Assembly (NCBI GenBank): GCA_947172415.1
Contig: OX359189.1
Location: forward strand, 8,756,501-8,820,500
Origin: Chondrosia reniformis
Taxonomy: Eukaryota > Porifera > Demospongiae > Chondrillida > Chondrillidae
DNA length: 64,000 nucleotides
Direction: 5' to 3'
Shown here: positions 22,526 through 37,100 of the stretch, piece after piece
Layout of the letters: each line of letters opens with the position of its first letter
Position numbering within the stretch: position 1 is the first letter of the stretch
Made by a program: the position numbers and the translations under genes
The notes under the pieces: generated by a model
The model's database searches: none
Told to the model about the DNA's origin: nothing
What the model saw: the letters and a program-made list of their open reading frames with translations, nothing else

Positions 22526-24761
22526 CTATTTAGACAAGCATACAGCAATTATAGTACATACATATACAGTATGCACAAACTGAACTGACCATTTATCATC
22601 GTATATAGCTGATAATCTTACAAGTTCACTCCTGATACTTGAATTCTCTCTACAATAAGCTCTAATTCCAATTTCATAAGATGTACCAGGAGTAAGACCT
22701 TCAATAGTGTAGGATGTTTCAGTAGTGGTTGTATTCCTCAAACTAGATCCATCTCCACTCTGTTGCCATGTTACCTCATACATGAAGGTACAGTTCTCAA
22801 AACACTCATCACTGTGGGACCACATCAGGGAGATACTTGTATCAGAAGGGACGGATGTGAGTGAGGTTGGAGGAAGGGGAGACTCTGAAGGAATACCAGC
22901 TATAGCTATATTAACACTAATTATAAATAACAGAAGTATTCAATGGCTTATTTACCACTAACTCTCACAGACACAAGTTCACTCTCCTCCATACTACCAT
23001 CAGCATACACAACAGCACAAGAGTAGTTAGCCTCTCCATTGAGGAAGACACTTTTTCTTGTTGTCACACTCACAACTGTCTCAGTATTACTCTGGGATAC
23101 AACCATATGGTATGTATCAGGTAGATCAATCCTCTCTCCATCCTTCATCCACACTACAGGACTGGTCTGATTGAAGATGGGTCCACTTGATGTAGTATCA
23201 GTTATATCATGATGGTGACAGGTGAGTTGGACCTGTCTGTCATAACAGACTGGATTGGGCTGGAAGGTTACATTATGAGCCACTGCATGCAGTAACACAT
23301 TAACATTATATATATATCAATGTTTCTAATTTTAACGAGAATCATTTGAGCACTAATGCATATTTATGAACTCACTCAATGTTAAGATATCCATTTCATG
23401 TACTACACTGAAAGTCTCAGGATACTGTACACTCGCAGCTTGTATAATTACATGATACTGACTATTTGGTATTAGAGGTTGGATGGTGAAGTTCTCTCTG
23501 TTATATACCACATTATTTATACATGATGACATGCCTGGTACTCCATTAGACTTCATACAGTGAGTGATGTTGTAAGAGATGCTTGGAAAACATTCTGAAT
23601 CTTTAACTTTCCAAAAGAGACAATTTGATTGGCTTCTGTTCTGATAGCTCACATTGGTAATAGCAACATTTTCTGTACAAACAAACAGATTTCTCTGAAC
23701 CTGTTTAACATTACATACTAAATATACGTAGTACACATCAAACATTGGAATGTATATAAATTATCTAAGCAACTGATTACAACTTATTACATGTGCAAGG
23801 GTCATTTTGATCCACTGTCATTTTCTAGTACCAAAGGGTTCTTCATACGTACGTACGTATATCGATCTATGAATCAAATTTGCTTCACTTACATAATATA
23901 CGTACGTATATACAAACACCTTTGTACTAATTTAGGTATATACGTACATTCATTCAAAAGTTTGTGTTACGCTGTAGTAATATATAGTTGATGGGAACGA
24001 ACAGTATAATAAATATTGGTATAGATATATATATACCTTCACAGTATATAACTGAAGAACTGTGTATGATCAATCTAATGCCATACAATAGTTAAAAATA
24101 TTATAAAATTATAATATTTTCAACTCTGTATATACTGTAATTAAAACTTGGTTTCTATAATAATTTGACAAAAAATGATCGAATCAAGAATTTACATGTA
24201 ATACTCACCAGGTGGATCTACAGTAACTTCATTACTGATGACTCTATTTGGATCAGATGTACCACGGGTGATATTAAATGTAAAACATCTGTAAGTATAG
24301 ACTTTATTCTCAAACTCTTCTCTGGTCACAGTGATAGTCAGAGTAGTAGTAGTTGTACTAATATCTCCATCATGATTAGGAGTAGAGCGAGGATTGAATC
24401 CAGTTCCATTTCTCTCCCATCCAGCACTAGTAAGTCCTTCAAGTACAGGATGTGTACATGTTAACTTGTAGGTTTGACCAAAACAAGGAGGACTTGATGG
24501 AGCAGTGAGTGTAACAGTAGCTTCAGCAAAGATCATTCAACAATAATTATTGATTTATAAAATATCAACATAATGTTATTAAATTAACGTACATACAATG
24601 TGTTAAACGTAAACATACAAACACAATTAAATTGCTTTAAGACAACATACGTATATGCAGAATATATATATTATCACACAATCCTATATATGTATATAAC
24701 CCTAAACATAAAACTACTCACCAACTTGAAGTAAAAAGAATAGGATCCACGTTATTAACAT
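22526..24761 (-). CDS. Receptor copy D: signal peptide-Ig-FN3-Ig-FN3, no membrane segment found
   Basis: Exons: signal peptide 24722-24761 (MLITWILFFLLQV, then a phase-1 donor GTGAGT), Ig1 24209-24520, FN3-1 23376-23717, Ig2 22956-23282, FN3-2 from 22884 downward. The frames join cleanly through FN3-2. FN3-2 has a possible donor at 22622 (CTT|GTAAGA), but that would be phase 0, unlike every other ectodomain exon, and no TM exon lies downstream. Read through, the frame stops at 22526-22528 after a tail of about 30 residues. As written it would encode a secreted four-domain protein; it may equally be a truncated gene. Ig2 keeps its Cys-Trp-Cys core and many N-x-S/T sites. Its neighbours B and E have the same ectodomain with a membrane anchor. 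Confidence 0.6.
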
Positions 24762-27625
24762 GGCAGTGATCGAAGGTTGGGGAATTTTCAAAGTACGTAT
24801 AATAAACTGTCACAATATAGACCTCAGGATCTTTATCCATTAATTATTTCATTCTTATATACATGTAATATAGGAAAATATATGTAACTTGTTTCAATTT
24901 CTTTATAGTGTGTATTCAAAAAAGAAATTCAGAAACAATAGAAACTATATAATTAGTTTATTTTAATGCCATTCGTCACCTAAAACAATTACATAATTTA
25001 TATAGCACTTATGATCTGATTTATGTTCAACCTTAAAATGAACCTCTTTTGATTTTGGTTGTTGTGAAATAACACTTGGTAGTAGTACTTCTATATACGT
25101 TTCAAGAATTCAGACAAATACGTTGACAATAATTGCTTGATTCCTTCTTTAAGTTTCCTCAAGAGTTGTTCGATTAAACCGTTGTGGTTTGATTATCACA
25201 TGGATGCATTATTAGTGTTCACATGACACGATCCGACAAGATTAAAATGCAAGCATACAGTGCATACTATACAATACAAATGACTTTATTAAATTCTTTG
25301 TCTATAAGACGTAAAAATATATATAGTTAACCTACTAGTTGAGGAAAGGAATTTACCTCATGTATTCTGAAATACTCCAGATCCTTGAGATAATCCACAG
25401 TAAATGCTCCATAACAGTTATCTTGAGGTCCCCTGCTTGTAGTTTTGTCATACGTATATAATAAGTCACCAGTGTGCATTCACTCTATTGTTAATGATCT
25501 TCTATATGATTCTTAGAAGTTGTTACGTATATACATCAATTAGTGCAGATTTGTTATAATATATTGGCGCCACCAGTCTAGCCCTGCCTAAATGTGGGCG
25601 TATAGTATATGTATATACAGTGCAAGTTACAATATACTAAGGTAATCTAATATAAATAATATAATATAATATAATTAAATAATTCATATGGCTCCAAGAA
25701 AGGACCTAGAAACAAAAAGGGCAAATCATCATAAAGTATAGGGTATAAAACTCGTTCACACAAGGGTCATTATGAAATAAAAGACCCCAGCCTTTATGTC
25801 CCTGTGTGCAAGTTACCAAATTGTCTCTAACCCTGTTGTTTATGTGAATGCATGCAAGCAACCAACGGTACTCCTAGCTCACACTGAAGGCAAGTCAAAT
25901 CCGCGGTGATTATTGGCTGAGATCCCCTACATGAGACTGGAATTTTTGCTGATAATGGCATGCAGTTGCATCATCTTTAGTCTATACTAAGGTGTGAAAA
26001 GGTAATTGGAAGGCCATGTGTTTAACCTTATATGATCTGTAGAGACTACTACTCTGTATGCAGAAGTTGAGAATTTCAGTGTGGCTAAAGTCTTGTAGCG
26101 TTTAATTATATACCTGATTGTGATTATTTTGGGAGTCATTTGCATCTGTATTATATTATCTACCTCAGTGTGATTATCTTGGGAGTCACTTGCATCTGTG
26201 TATAAATTTGTAACTTGCACTGTGTAGTACTTGATTGTATTTAAACATGCATAATATATAACACTCCTTATTCCTAAACATGGACAATTATATATATATA
26301 TATATGCCTACAGGAAACATATGAATACCGTTGACATAAGTATGCATCTTGCCTTGGCTGTACAGTGGAACCTCCCTTAGTGGCCACCTTCCAAAAGCAG
26401 CCACCTCCATAACGCCTCCTTAATGAGTACACATTTCTGTAGTCCTGTTTGAAATCCCATTTAGCCTAGTTCTGCACCCTCCTAATTACGTACACTTATA
26501 TAGAATCCCAAACACTAGACTATTGCAACACGTATAGATTGCATGAGTGCCAGATGCAGATATGCAAATTAAATGCCAGCACAAAAATACTCAGCTAATT
26601 GACAGACATGATAATTTCAACTGAGAAGAAAATAAACTAAACCATGACACAGTTAATTACCTAATTAAATACTAATATACCAATATCACAATGTTAGGAG
26701 GTAAGTAACTTCATGACCATTAATTAATCATGCTCAAGTAGACATTTTTTCATAATATATATATACATTACATACGTACGTACATCTAATACTAATAATT
26801 ATGAATTATAAATGAGATCTAGAATTTCCGTAACAAATCTGTCATGGTCACTTTCCTAAGGTATAATATTATACAGTATGTGTACAGTACATACGCATGT
26901 AGCTAGGAAATTAAATGCATCTGACTCCACCTCCTCTCCTGATGACAGGAATATTCTCTAAAATGGAGACACATGTACTTACGTCATGATCACTTTCTTG
27001 AGGTATAATATACGTACAGTATATGTGGAAAGTAAAGATAGAGAATCAGATGTATTTGACCAGGGTTAAGATAGTGTCATGCACAACACATTGACATAGA
27101 ATCTTCCTGCCTGGTGCATGATGAGATTCTCATATCTCCACAAAGTTGTACTATGCATTGTATAATTAATTGATAATAGAGTAATAGTTCTACCCATTGC
27201 ATACTACATACGTACGTACATTGTGCATGTGTATATTACGTATATAAAAATCTGATGGTTATTATATTGCTGACATTAATGACATTAAAAGTGAAGAGCA
27301 AATGCTCAGTCTATGATTTTGAAATGACCTATATATAAAAGTAAAACAAAAGATTATCAAGTGCTGACACTATATAATAACATAGAGCAGTATCATGGTC
27401 AATCTTGTTTAGGGACTTGAGTATATACGTATATATGAGTATATATAGGTAGGTACGTATATACTAAACACACAAGGGAAGTTGTCCGTACAATTATTTT
27501 ATATATTATCTACAATTTTACATATGTATATATACTGAACAAGTTTTTTGTACAACACTTTCAGTTATTGAGGTAAAACAACAGAAGTGCCCATCTATAT
27601 ATGTATATACTTTTTCATACAGTAA
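24762..27625. other. Spacer between D and E
   Basis: No gene. 25,690-25,900 holds a reverse-orientation copy of the repeat at the window's left edge. 26,115-26,205 has a local tandem duplication (TGTGATTATTTTGGGAGTCA type, two copies). Near 26,365 is a TIR-like CAGTGGAACCTCCCTTAGTG. From about 26,800 it is the third copy of the receptor 3' flank block. Confidence 0.55.
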
Positions 27626-30600
27626 TTATTTTCTTGTCTGCACTTCATCGTACACTCCATCTCCCAGGCTAGGATTAGCTATTGCTCTAGGTCTATCTTT
27701 TGAGTGATCCAAGTCAGCATAATAGGAAGTGGCTTGTTGTTGTGGCTATAGTAGAGGAAATGATATGAACAACAGGATATGTATATAGAGTAGCAAAACA
27801 AATGTGTAAGATTTGCTTTACTTCCTGTTTTAACTTGTTCGTGCTGTATACCATAGAATACCCATATTATCAGCTCATTGCCAAGGCAATGGGGTATAAA
27901 TAGATATATATACAAACTATATATGTAGAACACCATATTTCAAAGAATATGCATGTCTAAATGAAGTCAAGGAAGTATAAAAGAGGATCAACTTACTTTT
28001 CTTAGATTAGACTTAGAAGTACAAGTTACATAAAAAGAGGTGGCATACCTCATTATTCTTACTGACTGTTTTAGAAACTTCGTCTGACATTTTGGTTTCC
28101 TTGTTTGTCTAATGATGTTAGAAAGAGTAATTTAATTAATGCCTTTACTTCAATTTAATATATTGTCTGAGGAATTAAAGTGACATGTTATATATCTGTA
28201 TTATTCTATGTAGATGTACGTATATATACATATGTACAATGTATTAACCTCTATAACATCTGGAACAGTCAAATGTGATGCAGGTGTCTCCTCCTCATTT
28301 ATTTCAGCAAAATAGGAAGTGGGTTGTTGTGGCTATAAAGATGAATGCAAATATATAACAGAACATAGGTCTGTAGAGGTATAAGTTTGAACTTAAATAT
28401 GGTATAATTAATACTTGGGTTGAAATTTCTAGCATTTGTTAAAATATTTTAAAGGATAGACTTGGGTTGAAATTCCAAACACTTGAAAATATTGCTGTTG
28501 TTGCTGTATATTTAGTAAAGAAGAACAATATGAGTATTAATACTGTTAATGACAATAAAATGTGAAATCTGCAAAAAAAAAAATATTGTGCATTCCATGG
28601 TCATTACATGGTCAAACATAAAGATATTTGTATACTATGAACATATGCACATCTAAGTGAAAGGGCTACTAAACATATACTGTATACATATGTACGGTAG
28701 GCACGGAAATTATATTTATATACATGGGTAGTTGTAACTACCTGAACATTGATTAAAAGTACCGTTATTTGAAAATGAAGTACTGCATGGTAGCCGAAAA
28801 TAAGTACTAATATGCACGTAGGTGCAAGTTCAATACATGTACAGAAACCATATGTATATGACTATAATATTCCAAATACTAAAAAGCCAATTAAAGCAAC
28901 CGTGGCAACTATCTTCCAAAAGATATCTTCAAGGGAAAACCTTATAAATAAACATGCACATATGTATGTACTTCTATATCTTGAGGCCTGCTCTGTACAG
29001 GTATTAAAGACTTTGGAGACACAGCATGTTCATCACAACATTGACTGTCTGATACTAAAACTGGAGATTTGATTGCCTCCTAAAATTAAATAAATAATCA
29101 TGAATTATAAATATATTTGAAGGATAATTTAGTTGAATTAAGAGAGCATGGTAGTAAGAACGTATATATTTTCTCTTAAGTGAATGGCCTAAATAATAAA
29201 TTTATATACCTTTTCAGTATACTATCACCATTACTAACATATTATAACTTATCCTGGTTCCTCCTAAAAGCCACATTAACTACCTTCTATAAGGTCTATA
29301 TTCTACCCATCTTTGATTATGGTAACGTAGTCTGGAATGGCTGCTCATCTACAGAATCTCTGAAGCTTGAGAGACTACAAAACTACTGTGCCCGCATCAT
29401 TCTTAAGAGAAGGCGATTCTCTTCTGCTAGCCAAAATAAATCTACTTTAGGATGGCTGACCCTAGAGGCGAGGAGGAGACTGCACCTAGCCAAAACCATT
29501 CTTCGCTGTAAAGCTGATATAGCTCCCAGTTACCTGACTCAAACCTGTAAACCACTCACCCATGGCCATCAAACAAGGACCAGGCTGATCAATCTATCAT
29601 CGATCAGTTCCAGTTTGCCACCGCCAGCGTACCAATGCGTCCTTCTCCTACCAAGCTGCTAAGCTGTGGAATGGTCTACCACCTCACCTTAAAGCACATT
29701 CACCCAAATACTATATATGATTCTCCTCACAAATTAGTTGATCATATGTATAGATAAATAACTCAATCTCAAATGAATATCTCAATTTATCATGAACCAA
29801 ACCTCTACTTGAACTATATTAACTCATGATTAAATTTTGTATCTTAATTGAGGCATACACATTTTATATTCACTGTATATACTAATTTATCTATTTATAT
29901 AATTTTATCATTATTTTCCCCCTTAACCTGTACTCCCCCCCTCACACCCCCTTCTCATTTGTTTCAGTAATCTAATCTGGGACCACTGTAAGGTAGCCAA
30001 TGGCTAAGAGGCTCCCCAGTCTAAATAATGCTTATTGAATTGAATTGAATTGAATTATATATGGGTTATACATTCAACTACATGTGTATTGGAAGACCTT
30101 TTTATGTACACTTTAGAACTATCAAAACATGCTCTACAAAGTTAAGTCATATTTTCCTGTACCTCACAGTCACTCGCCTCCTCAACCACCACAGGTGAAG
30201 GATGGTTTGAAGATGGCTGCTCCTTAATATCTTCTTTATGTCTTATATCCCTAAATAACAAACAATCTTTCAACTGTCTCCTCTTCTTGTACCAAATGAT
30301 AGCAATGATGACTAATATTATACAGATTACCACTAGTACTGGAAACCAAATGCACCACCAAACAGAGCATACTTGATTAGCTGAATCTGTAAAATCAAAT
30401 TGTGTGTACAGAAAAACAAGGGTGAAACATACTGGCTATTTGAAAGATATTAATTAAGATGTGCTTTACTAACTACAGTAGAACCCTTCTCCACGAACAC
30501 CCCTGAAAAACGACCATCAACTGTATACACCGACTGCTATGTCAGGTCCCAAATATTGAAAGAAATTCAGATGCATTTTACTAACTAATCTGATCAATTT

Positions 30601-33600
30601 AAGGAAAAAACTTTTTAAAAATTTATAGTATATAAACATCAATATTTCTGGATAAGTAGAGTAAATTATATATTATATATATACCGCTTTAATTTCAAAA
30701 AGCACTGTAATTGATGTACATATATAGGACAAGTTATCTGAGATTTGGTCATACTACATATGTCTCACTTTATATACACAACATTCACATTCTAACTTTT
30801 GACTATATAGGGGTTCCTCTTTCAGATATTTTATTGTACATGTACGTATTAGTTTAATAGATAATTATAAGTTACACATCTAGTTACCTGTAGGTAATAT
30901 ACAGATCCGTGTGACATTGCCACTTGTATTCCCTTTACAATAAGCTTTAACTCCAATCTCATAAGATGTACCAGGAGTAAGAGCTTCAATAGTGTATGAT
31001 GTTTCAGTAGCGGTTGTATTCCCCAAACTAGATCCATCTCCACTCTGTTGCCATGTTACCTCATACATGAAGGTACAATTCTCAAAACACTCATCACTGT
31101 GGGACCAGTTTGCAATAATGTCTGTCCCATTATGTTTGCATTCATGAAGGTTTGGTGAGAAAGGCACATCTAAAAAAGATGAATTGACTTATTAGAAATA
31201 TAGCAAATTATATTAGATATATACCTTGAACTCTCACAGTCACAGGTTCACTCTCCTCCATACTACCATCAGCATACACAACAGCACAAGAGTAGTTAGC
31301 CTCTCCATTGAGGAAGACACTCTTTCTTGTTGTCACACTCACAACTGTCTCAGTATTACTCTGGGATACAACCATATGGTATGTATCAGGTAGATCAATC
31401 CTCTCTCCACCCTTCATCCACACTACAGGACTGGTCTGATTGAAGATGGGTCCACTGGATGTAGTATCAGTTATATCATGATGGTGACAGGTGAGTTGGA
31501 CCTGTCTGTCGTAACAGACTGTATTGGGCCGGAAGGTTACAATCTGAGCCACTGCAGTAAGATAATAAAATTATATATTCAGTGTTTCTCATTTTAATGA
31601 GAATCATTTTAGCACTAATGCATATTTATAAACTCACTCAAAGTAAAGATATCCATTTCATGTACTACACTGAAAGTCTCTAAAGGATACTGTATACTAG
31701 CAGCTTGTATAGTTACATGATACAGACTGTTTGGTATTAGAGGTCGGATGGTGAAGTTCTCTATGTTGATATATCCCGGAACATTACTTACACATGAAGA
31801 CATGACTGGTACTCCATTAGACTTTATACAGTGAGTGATGTTGTAAGAGATGTTTGTAAAACACATTTGATCTTTAACTTTCCAAAAGAGACAATTTGAT
31901 TGGCTTCTGTTCTGATAGCTCACATTGGTAATAGCTACAGTTTCTGTACAAACAAACAGATTTCTCTGAACCTGCTTAACATTACTAAGTACATGCAATA
32001 TATCTCAATATTTGAATGTACGTAGATTATCCAACCAATTAGGCAACTAAGAAAACATTTCAGAGATAAAAGTCTCATTTTGATCTACCGCCAATTTCTG
32101 GTACCAAAAGGTTCTTCACTGATTCAGTCAGATTGGCTTCACTTTCACATATTATACAAAATCCTTGTACTAATTCAGGAACAATCGATCAAATGTGCTC
32201 ACAATTACCCTAAGGCTACTAATTTTAGCGGGTACTAATTTTAGCGGGTACTAATTTTAGCGGTTTGAATAGGCTGGTATTTGGCAGGTGCTAATTTAAG
32301 CGATTTTCCATTTTTCATGGTTACTGTGTGTATTAAATTTAGCAGTTTTGGAAGACAATGATTCATATAGAACACATACAGATCCAGATAGGTAAGTCTC
32401 AGCAGTAATAAAGAAATCAAAAGTTAGTGATCATACTTAGATTGTTACTTATAGAAGGAAACAAAAGGGTCTGTAGGTGGTAGTTCTGTAGTTCCATCTA
32501 AAAGTCCTAGAATCCAGCTTCTGCCTGCATTAATAATTTGCTGACCCCTTTCAGATAAATGTTTCAAGGGGGATTAGTGGGACACAGGAATACGTGTTAC
32601 TGTACTAACTTTAGCGGTCATTTTTATTTGTGAAGACAATTTATTGCAATTTTGGCATTGCTCGCTAAATTCGCTAAAATTAGTACTTGTTAAAATTAGT
32701 AGCCTTAGGGTATTTAAACACATATACTTATAACTTCATTTCCCACTGTAAACTAGTACAATGTACGTACGTATGTATATAAAGTATCTAAACAAAAGTT
32801 GTATTTTGAAACTGGTATATACCAGTTAACAAGATATTAACAACCACTCTTCACTTTTATAGCTAATATCCTGACTGAGGGCTAAATTTGTAATAAACAC
32901 CTCAACCAGTAAATACGTACATGTATTGTGGGTAAATACGCTCATAAGTATATGTTTCCTGTTTGATACGTGTTGAAATATAAACCAACACAGTTTAGAA
33001 GTTCATTAAAGATTTTGGTTATATATTAAGTGTATGTCTTTAATGTATGATGCATAATAGAAGGTCAACTACTCTGCATATAAATCAATCAGTTGTCAGT
33101 ACACCTCCAACACACAGTTAGAGTACACAAGTGTTTTAATCATGTAGTGTTTGTGAGCATTTAGAAAATTCTTGGGGAGGGGGGCAAAGCTGAGGTTCCA
33201 AGAAATGAGGGGCGGAGCATGGAAGCGAAATCTTCTGAGTGATACTATATATTACATGCATGAAGTGCATTCTTCTTATACAATATTGACATACGTACGT
33301 AAGGCTTGATAAATTTCCAAGGGGGGCCCCCTAAATGCACCCCTGACACATATATCTATAGATCATTACAATAGTTCACATAAATCATCATCATCATTGA
33401 ACTCTGGATATTATCCCTGCCCACTCATGTCCCTGAGGAGTGCCATGAGCTCAGGGACATGAGTGGGCAGGGGTAATATCCAGAGTTCAATGATGATGAT
33501 ATCAATGCTTTAAGAACGCCTTTAGATCTTAGTTCACATATAATTAACTTGGATTTCGTATGTACTGATAAATATTACGTACCTTGAGAATGTAAAAGAA

Positions 33601-34168
33601 TAAAAATGATAACTAGACCACTGTTGGTTATTATTTATATATATCCAAAACATGTAGATCAACATACTCACTAAACTATATAGATGTCTGACCTCATACA
33701 GGTTAGAATAAAGATTTATTGCACACTTATACGTATATAAGGTATAAGCACCCCAAATATATAATCACTTCAACAAGACTCATATTTTAATGTATTATGT
33801 ATACATACAGCAAGTGAGGAATTATATATATGTAGCTAGACCAGTTTGTATATGCTCACCAGGTGGATCTACTGTGACATTATTACTGTAGATTCTTACA
33901 ACAGTGTCAGTACTTGTGTTAACAGTGAGACAACTGTAAGTGTAGACTATATTCTCAAACTCTTCTTTGGTCACAGTGATAGTCAGAGTAGTAGTAGTTG
34001 GAGTCGGATCATCTTTATCATGATTATTAGTAGACTGAGGATTAAATCCAGTTCCATTTCTCTCCCATCTGATATTAGTATCAGCATCAGGTACAGGATG
34101 TGTACATGTTAACTTGTAGGTTTGACCAAAACAAGGAGGACTTGATGGAGCAGTGAGTGTAACAGTAG
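27626..34168 (-). CDS. Receptor copy E: Ig-FN3-Ig-FN3 membrane receptor with tyrosine-motif tail
   Basis: Exons: Ig1 33860-34168, FN3-1 31638-32003 (acceptor uncertain, see below), Ig2 31225-31551, FN3-2 30888-31169, TM plus proximal tail 30163-30386, tail cassettes 28972-29079, 28249-28332, 28049-28108, 27626-27745. Membrane span: CIWFPVLVVICIILVIIAII, then WYKKRRQ. The last exon has SYYADL and VYDEV. At FN3-1 a 4-nt deletion relative to D destroys the frame from the D-type acceptor; an AG 19 nt upstream restores phase 1, so that border is a guess. In cassette 28972-29079 the tyrosine of B's CYDEH is CCDEH. No signal-peptide exon is found upstream of 34,168. Introns carry a LINE fragment, a MITE and an inverted repeat. 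Either a receptor with a distant first exon or a copy losing function. Confidence 0.6.
29247..30053 (+). mobile_element. 5'-truncated non-LTR retrotransposon (LINE) fragment
   Basis: The plus-strand frame ILPIFDYGNVVWNGCS ... LERLQNYCARIIL ... ARRRLHLAKTILRCKADIAP is the C-terminal end of a LINE reverse-transcriptase ORF. A frameshift near 29,600 moves the closing SYQAAKLWNGLPPHLK motif to another frame. The 3' end is a TTGAA-type repeat at 30,033-30,053, and the insertion is flanked by ATTATA (29241-29246 and 30054-30059). Copy B has the uninterrupted site at about 11,690-11,715, which confirms the borders. The insertion is antisense to receptor E, in its TM-to-tail intron. Confidence 0.85.
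32208..32710. mobile_element. MITE with 20-bp TIRs in an intron of E
   Basis: Both ends carry the inverted repeat CCCTAAGGCTACTAATTTTA, with TA on each side, consistent with a TA target duplication (mariner/pogo-like). Internal short repeats of TACTAATTTTAGCGG follow the left end. No coding sequence. It is absent from the equivalent introns of B and D. Confidence 0.75.
33387..33500. repeat. 50-bp inverted repeat (hairpin)
   Basis: Arms 33387-33436 and 33451-33500 are complementary with one visible mismatch, separated by 14 bp. The right arm and following bases also occur as a single half-site at about 59,755-59,830, so the element is dispersed and this copy is a head-to-head pair. Confidence 0.8.
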
Positions 34169-37100
34169 CTTCACCTAAGAATCACATAATAGTAATTAAA
34201 ATAATAGTGTGATATGCTGTACATATATCACACACACATACTGTACATGTATATATAGTTTGCATTGTACTAGGACTACGAATATAGCAGTGAGAATATG
34301 GTTTATTTAATTTATAACAATATCATTTGATATTATAAATGCACTTTGATTAAAATTAATATCACTATCAAATTCAGAAGTAAATAATTAATGCTAGTAT
34401 ATACAACAACATTGAAAGAATTGAGTTATTGTAATTGATGAAAATTTTCAATTGTTTCGCTGCATGTTAATGGTAAGATTAGTTTTATAATGTTACATAC
34501 GTATGTTGATTAACCTATGAGGATTTGGGTAATTAAGTATCTTTCAAAATGGCAGATATCTACTATGATGGATTATACACTATACGTAGGTTGCCTCTGT
34601 TCCCCTTTAACAGCTAAAATTGAGATGTATGTAAACTCAGCACATGCAACTTACATAAGAATAATGAATGCATAGAGATGATTGAAAGTAGTATGCATTG
34701 TGAACAGAGAATCATATCTATCTTGTGTTGGATCTGATAGTATATGTTGACCTATATACGTATATAGAAAAAAATACAATTATTAGCAAGCATACTGTAT
34801 ATACGTATGTACAAAATGGAATTCCCACAACACGACCATGCACTAGCTGCTTGGTGGTTTAGAACTTCTGTGAAGAAATTCTAGTCTAGTTTTACATTCT
34901 AGTACATCTGTTTTTCAGCTAGAGTATATGTGGAAGTTAACCCATGGCTTCTGAGGTGTTACAGAACATACATTAACCACTGAGGTTATATCTAAAGGTT
35001 GTAACCTTTAGCATTTTCAATTATCCATATCCTGAAAAATATATGTATTGACCAGGATATCCTGGAAATACCACCAAGGCAGCCTTGAGTGGTACATGAC
35101 ATTAGTCTAGTAGACCCTCCCCTATGTCCCTTACAACGTGCCCCTCCCACCATAAAATGATAGAATCAAATTGTTGATCCAATATTAACAGATTTTCAGA
35201 ATAATTATTCATCATTTGACCAACCAGTATATATGTATGTAGTTAGTAATCATGTTTCCATAGTATACGTATCTAATCATTTCAGTAACATTACAATTAG
35301 TTCACTGATACAGTATGTACATACATATGTTTCATTTCACTTAATGTTTCCTCTTGTTTTTAATTGATAATAACACTTGAATGGGCTGGCATGTGACCAT
35401 ACTCAGCAGGAAATGGCTGATGTCAGCACATAAGTATACCATTAGTAGCATATGATATGTATAAAAGTTCAAATTGCCCATCACATGACTTAGATATATG
35501 GTCACCTTTCATCATGAGACTTATAGGTCACACACATCCTCTGTAGTTAGATATTGTATCATCATTCATAAGAACAATATAACTAGTTTAAATTTAATAT
35601 CAGTACTATAAAATATTCCATAGATATGTATATTCACATGCAAGGTTTAGGAACTGATTTGAATAGGAGCAAGCCTATTTAAATATACGTACATAAATGG
35701 TCTCTATATGAGTATGGGTCTGTCAACATGTTACAGTTAATCAACATTCTAAATATTTACAGTATAGGGTCATACATATTGTTCATATCATACAGTCAAA
35801 ATATGAAAATTGTTCCCTCAGACAATAATAGTGCCAATTATGCTTGAGTTAAACAAGTTTAATGCATTACAAAATGTACACTATATAATAACTTGATTGT
35901 GATTAGTCTTTAATGATTCAACTGATAATCAAACCACAAGTATTGACAGTCAAGAATTGTGAAAAGGGAAATACAGTCCTACCTCGGATATCCGGTACCT
36001 CGGTTATCCGGGTCATGTGGTCCCAGATTTTATATAACCTAGAGGTGCTATAGTCTAGCGAAATAAGAGGACCTTAGTGTTTCCCAGGCCTTTTTTCTTG
36101 TAGTCTCTTCTCTTACTTTGCTGGGCATGTCTTCCATGAAGCGCAAGGCTTCTCCACTGCCTTCCCACATTAAATAAGATTCCTAATTCCTAATTCCTAA
36201 TTCCTACCGGTTGTGGGAAGCACAAACGTGTTAAGTAATGACAGTCAAAAATTGCAAAAAGGGAAATATGAAAAAGCAATTGCCGGGAATAAATCCCTCT
36301 AATTTGAATGTGGCATGAATACAAACAGGAATGAGGGCCACCATATTTTCAGGTCACCCCAAACAGACTATTACAAACATGGAGAGACTGTGAGATTGAC
36401 AAGGGAAGTCTGTATTATAACAATTATGTTGGCCTGACACATGTTCATTTGTATTCAACAAAAGATGAAAGTGAGCATTCAGTAGGTCTGAAACAGAATT
36501 ATGAAATCAGTTTCAAAGTTGTATATACATACATACATATATACAGTATGTAGGCAAAATCATACATAGATAACTTGAATTTAAAACAGAACTTCAACTG
36601 TATGTACTTATGTACGTATGTCGAAATGAAACAGTTTCAATTGGTCTAATATAATGTACATACGTACATAGAAACAGATTGTTGTACTCGTATTCAATAC
36701 TTAAAGAATAGAATAATTCGCATACGTATATCTTCATATATTTACTACAATAATATAGGGTTCAAGGTCCTATGCAATAGTTAACAATTGGAAGCCAAAC
36801 AACAGCAAATATTAATACATGGTTATTTCTCACATATATGATTGTGTGCAAACATCAATGGCACATGTAAGTATGTAAAACAGTGTAATACTAATGTTTA
36901 AATAGATATGTATATACAGCACAGACAAGCTACTAAAACCTGAATACTTGTACTGAAGTTTTCATACACAAAACCAAATTAAATAAGACAATCTCATCAA
37001 ATATATATAATTATAAATTAAACTATTTATTAATACATTTAGCATGTTGTGTGAGAACATTAATGCAATTAGTGTATATAATGTAAATAAACTAAACTTC

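Noticed and set aside
26281..26310. TA-rich runs resembling a replication or promoter element
   Set aside because: Simple TA runs occur throughout the window; nothing distinguishes this one.
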